Origin: Comamonas thiooxydans
Lineage (GTDB): Bacteria; Pseudomonadota; Gammaproteobacteria; Burkholderiales; Burkholderiaceae_C
DNA length: 64,000 bases
Assembly: GCF_000964545.1 (NCBI RefSeq)
Contig: NZ_BBVD01000004.1
Location: 62,001-126,000, forward strand
Direction of reading: 5' to 3'
The translations under genes were made by a program, and so were the position numbers. Below the pieces are notes generated by a model. It was not told where the DNA came from and ran no database searches. It saw only the letters and a program-made list of their open reading frames with translations. Below are positions 61,217 through 64,000 of this stretch, piece by piece; the first letter of the stretch is position 1; the number at the start of each line of letters is the position of its first letter.

Positions 61217-62182
61217 TCAAACAGGTGACTCAAGCGGCCCGAACAAGGGTTTGCCTGGGCCACGGTCACCGTCGCGCCAGCTCTGCAGCAAGGGCAACAG
61301 GGGCTGCCACAGTAGCTCACGCATCTCTTCCTTGAAATACCCCAGATGGCCTATGCGTCCGGACGGAGCCAGGCCCGGATCGACACGCTCCAGCGTGCTG
61401 GGCGCACTTTTGTACCAGTCCACCAAAGATTGCACGCTGGCCAGCGACATCATTTCGTCGTCCTCGAAATACAGCGCATGCAAGGGATAGTGGGCTGCCG
61501 CATAAGCCTCGGCCGCCCAGCGGCCTTCCGCGCCCATGGCGTACAGAGGATTCAGGCACCAGCGACGCCATTGCCAGATCACGCCTGCCGGCAGATCGCC
61601 CACAATGCCCAGCTTGCGCCCCGGAAACGCGCCGTACAACGCAGTGACCAGCGGAGCGACGCCCCACCAGAACAGCCTGACCATGCGCCTGGTTGGCGCA
61701 GCGTTATCGCGCCAGTAGCCGCTGCCGCTGCCAACAGACAGCAAGCCGTTGATGGGCAGGGGAATGGAGGCCAGGCCCGGCAATTGCGAGCCCACGCTAT
61801 GACCGATCCAGATCAGCGGCTGCTGCGGAAACTGCTGCTTGAGATGCGCTGCCACCAGCTCGCAGTCCTTGGCCCAGTCCAGTAGGTCGGCCCTGGCGTC
61901 ACGCAGCGGCACTTGCAGCGACAGGCCATGGCCACGATAGTCGAAGGTGGTGACGCCATAGCCCTGCTCCGCCAGCCAGCGGGCAAAGGCCTGGTAATAG
62001 CTTTGCTGCACGCCCATGGCGCCAGCCACCACCACCTGCGCCAGCGGCGCTGCCACCCTGGGCTGACACTGGCGCAGCACCAGATGGGCCGAACCCACGG
62101 AGATGGGCAAGGCCATCTCCGTCCATTGCACGGCAGCTTGCACCGGAACTTGCACGGAGGCTTGCGACTGGGCGGTCTGCAT
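61217..62182 (-). CDS. Alpha/beta hydrolase
   Basis: Serine hydrolase of 321 residues. The nucleophile elbow is GHSVGS (about residue 122), a candidate acid lies in YFEDDEMMS and the histidine in RIGHLGYFKEE. The segment TTFDYRGHGLSLQ is typical of lipase/monoglyceride-lipase-like hydrolases. It starts 14 bases after the thiolase stop in the same operon. It could release acyl chains from an ester precursor; the substrate is unknown. Confidence 0.85.
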   Translation of the reverse strand: MQTAQSQASVQVPVQAAVQWTEMALPISVGSAHLVLRQCQPRVAAPLAQVVVAGAMGVQQSYYQAFARWLAEQGYGVTTFDYRGHGLSLQVPLRDARADLLDWAKDCELVAAHLKQQFPQQPLIWIGHSVGSQLPGLASIPLPINGLLSVGSGSGYWRDNAAPTRRMVRLFWWGVAPLVTALYGAFPGRKLGIVGDLPAGVIWQWRRWCLNPLYAMGAEGRWAAEAYAAAHYPLHALYFEDDEMMSLASVQSLVDWYKSAPSTLERVDPGLAPSGRIGHLGYFKEEMRELLWQPLLPLLQSWRDGDRGPGKPLFGPLESPV

Positions 62183-62196
62183 GGCGGCTGCGGCGC

Positions 62197-63393
62197 TCAG
62201 ACGCGCTCGAAGATGCCAGCCGCGCCCTGACCCATGCCCACGCACATGGTCACCATGCCGTACTTGAGCTGCTTGCGTTGCAGCGCATGGACCACGGTGG
62301 CGGCACGGATGGCACCGGTCGCACCCAGGGGATGGCCCAATGCAATCGCACCGCCCATGGGGTTGACCTTGCTCTGGTCCAGCCCCAGGGTGTTGATGAC
62401 AGCCAGGGACTGGGCTGCAAAGGCCTCGTTGAGCTCGTACCAGTCGATATCGTCCTGCTTGAGACCCGCATAGCGCAGCGCGGCGGGAATGGCCTCGATA
62501 GGGCCAATGCCCATGATGGCGGGCGGCACGCCCTTGCTGGCATAGCTGACGAAGCGCGCCAGCGGCGTCAGACCAAAGCGCTTGACGGCATCGCCGCTGG
62601 CAATGATCAGCGCGCCCGCACCGTCGCTGGTCTGCGAGCTATTGCCCGCCGTGACCGTGCCGCGCGCCGCAAAAACGGTGCGCAGCTTGGCCAGGCCTTC
62701 GATGCTGGTATCGGGGCGCGGGCCTTCGTCCAGACTCACGGTGCGCGTGCTGGCCACGGTCTCGCCGGTGGCGATGTTCAGCGTGCGGTCGGTGACTTCG
62801 ATCGGCGTGATCTCGGCAGCGAAATCGCCGGCCTGCTGCGCGGCAATCGCGCGGCGGTGCGATTCGAGTGCAAACGCATCCTGCGCCTCGCGCGAGACCT
62901 TCCACTGCTGGGCCACCTTCTCCGCCGTCAGGCCCATGCCATAGGCAATTCCCACATCACCATCGCGCTCGAAGATGCTGGGCGAGAGGCTGGGCGCATT
63001 GCCCATCATGGGCACCATGCTCATGCTCTCCACGCCGGCAGCAACCATCACATCGGCTTCACCGACGCGGATACGGTCCGCCGCCATGGCCACGGCCGAC
63101 AGACCGGAGGCGCAAAAACGGTTGACGGTGATGCCGCCGATGCTGGTGGGCAGTCCCGCCAGCACGGCACCGATACGCGCCACGTTCAGGCCCTGCTGGG
63201 CTTCGGGAATCGCGCAGCCGCAGACGATGTCCTCGATCGCCTTGGGGTCCAGGCCAGGCACCTGGGCCAGCGCCGCCTTGAGCGTGGTGGCCAGCAGATC
63301 GTCGGGACGGTAGTTGCGAAAAAAACCCTTGTGCGAGCGACCGATGGGTGTGCGCGTGGCAGCAACGATATAGGCGTCTTGTACTTGCTTCAT
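62197..63393 (-). CDS. Acetyl-CoA C-acyltransferase (thiolase)
   Basis: Thiolase of 398 residues cleaving 3-ketoacyl-CoA. Nucleophile Cys is in VNRFCASGLSAVAMA (about 92). The second half has GGAIALGHPLGATGA and the catalytic Cys in CVGMGQGAAG. The FadA/FadI type is likelier than PhaA, because it directly follows a FadN-type multifunctional gene (22-base gap). Confidence 0.93.
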   Translation of the reverse strand: MKQVQDAYIVAATRTPIGRSHKGFFRNYRPDDLLATTLKAALAQVPGLDPKAIEDIVCGCAIPEAQQGLNVARIGAVLAGLPTSIGGITVNRFCASGLSAVAMAADRIRVGEADVMVAAGVESMSMVPMMGNAPSLSPSIFERDGDVGIAYGMGLTAEKVAQQWKVSREAQDAFALESHRRAIAAQQAGDFAAEITPIEVTDRTLNIATGETVASTRTVSLDEGPRPDTSIEGLAKLRTVFAARGTVTAGNSSQTSDGAGALIIASGDAVKRFGLTPLARFVSYASKGVPPAIMGIGPIEAIPAALRYAGLKQDDIDWYELNEAFAAQSLAVINTLGLDQSKVNPMGGAIALGHPLGATGAIRAATVVHALQRKQLKYGMVTMCVGMGQGAAGIFERV

Positions 63394-63415
63394 TTTTGTT
63401 TCTCCTCGCTTCGCC

Positions 63416-64000
63416 TTAGTTGCGAACCGGCTTGCCGGTGTTCAACATGCCCAGGATTCGCTCATGGGTCTTGGGGTGGGCAATCAGATGACAGAAAGCC
63501 TTGCGCTCCAGGCTCATCAGATAGGCCTCATCCACCAGCGTGCCGGCATCGACATCGCCACCGCAGACCACATTGGCGATCAGGCCCGCAATATGCTGGT
63601 CGAACTCGCTGATGAAGCCGCCGTCGCGCATATTGACCAGCGAACCCTTGATCGTGGCCTGGCCGCTACGGCCCGCCACGGGGAAGCTGCGCTTGTGCGG
63701 CGCACGCCAGCCGCCGGCCGCCATGGCCTTGGCCTCGTTGATGGCCACGAACAGCACCTCGTCCTTGTGGGCCACGACGATGTCGCTGTCCAGCAAATAG
63801 CCGAGCTTGCGCGACTCCAGCGCGCTGGTGCCCACCTTGGCCATGGCGGCAGCCGTGAAGCCTTCGGTCAGGAAGGGCAGCAAATCCTTGCCGGTGCTGG
63901 TGGCTGCATTTTCGGCAGCGCGGCGCGCGATATAAGTCAAGCCACCGGCACCGGGCACCAGGCCCACGCCGACTTCCACCAGACCGATATAGCTTTCCAT
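63416..64000 (-). CDS. FadN-type 3-hydroxyacyl-CoA dehydrogenase/enoyl-CoA hydratase, C-terminal part (cut by window edge)
   Basis: Only the last 194 residues are inside the window; the coding sequence continues beyond 64000. The text ESYIGLVEVGVGLVPGAGG belongs to the crotonase domain, which sits C-terminal in the FadN class, and is followed by a helical extension (LVDEAYLMSLERKAFCHLI). The full protein is normally about 800 residues, with NAD-binding dehydrogenase domains first. It is the upstream partner of the thiolase in a beta-oxidation operon. The residue shown first is not the true start. Confidence 0.9.
   Translation of the reverse strand: MESYIGLVEVGVGLVPGAGGLTYIARRAAENAATSTGKDLLPFLTEGFTAAAMAKVGTSALESRKLGYLLDSDIVVAHKDEVLFVAINEAKAMAAGGWRAPHKRSFPVAGRSGQATIKGSLVNMRDGGFISEFDQHIAGLIANVVCGGDVDAGTLVDEAYLMSLERKAFCHLIAHPKTHERILGMLNTGKPVRN

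Overview
The window is a high-GC, gene-dense chromosomal segment of a beta-proteobacterium, most likely Comamonadaceae and close to Comamonas testosteroni. The evidence is the paired vanillate/isovanillate demethylase locus (vanA, ivaA and one shared reductase ivaB, a layout known from C. testosteroni BR6020), a chloroaromatic/mannitol-type TRAP transporter, a gltIJKL operon with its own LysR regulator, and intergenic repeat families that look typical of this family. No rRNA, tRNA, CRISPR array, prophage, transposase or plasmid function was seen. One structural RNA is present, the RNase P RNA.

Layout. 1-4.1 kb: iron-regulated cell-surface signalling cassette, with a Fur box, a single-chain FecI-FecR sigma/anti-sigma hybrid and a TonB receptor carrying an STN signalling domain. 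4.1-6.5 kb: rnpB, an AraC regulator and a divergent EamA exporter. 6.8-11.4 kb: MFS transporter, DUF2848 protein and amidase, followed by a convergent LysR regulator. 11.6-18.2 kb: cysK, an ABC exporter, a LuxR-type regulator, and a quinone reductase with a LysR regulator. 18.5-23.7 kb: DUF2164, a small hypothetical protein, sbcD and sbcC. 23.7-28.8 kb: an exported intradiol-dioxygenase-like protein and a TRAP transporter with an enlarged DctM. 29-39 kb: housekeeping and mixed genes (FAD protein, PagP-like barrel, enoyl-CoA isomerase-like protein, HtpX, DUF3025/NYN pair, pyrC) and an arginase plus ornithine cyclodeaminase pair. 39-47.3 kb: gltIJKL, LysR and a second TRAP transporter. 47.6-54.8 kb: aromatic O-demethylation. 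54.9-59.3 kb: Atm1-type exporter, Slp-like lipoprotein, two thioesterases and a bactofilin. 59.5-64 kb: an acyl-CoA degradation operon that runs off the right edge.

How the genes work together. The hybrid sigma factor and its TonB receptor form a self-contained siderophore-sensing unit. VanA and IvaA probably draw electrons from one reductase, IvaB, to demethylate vanillate and isovanillate (and veratrate stepwise) to protocatechuate. A MarR regulator with two tandem palindromes and a GntR regulator with two distant palindromes appear to control the two halves separately. Arginase and ornithine cyclodeaminase would convert arginine to proline. The terminal operon (multifunctional FadN-type protein, thiolase, alpha/beta hydrolase, thioesterase, enoyl-CoA isomerase) looks like beta-oxidation of a specific acyl chain.

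I did not find a wholly unfamiliar multi-gene system. The items most worth a second look are the sigma/anti-sigma hybrid that seems to lack the usual anti-sigma domain, the enlarged DctM with a tandemly repeated linker, the exported dioxygenase-like protein with a collagen-like tail, the two intergenic repeat families, a 78-bp MITE-like element, and the unassigned amidase/DUF2848 pathway.
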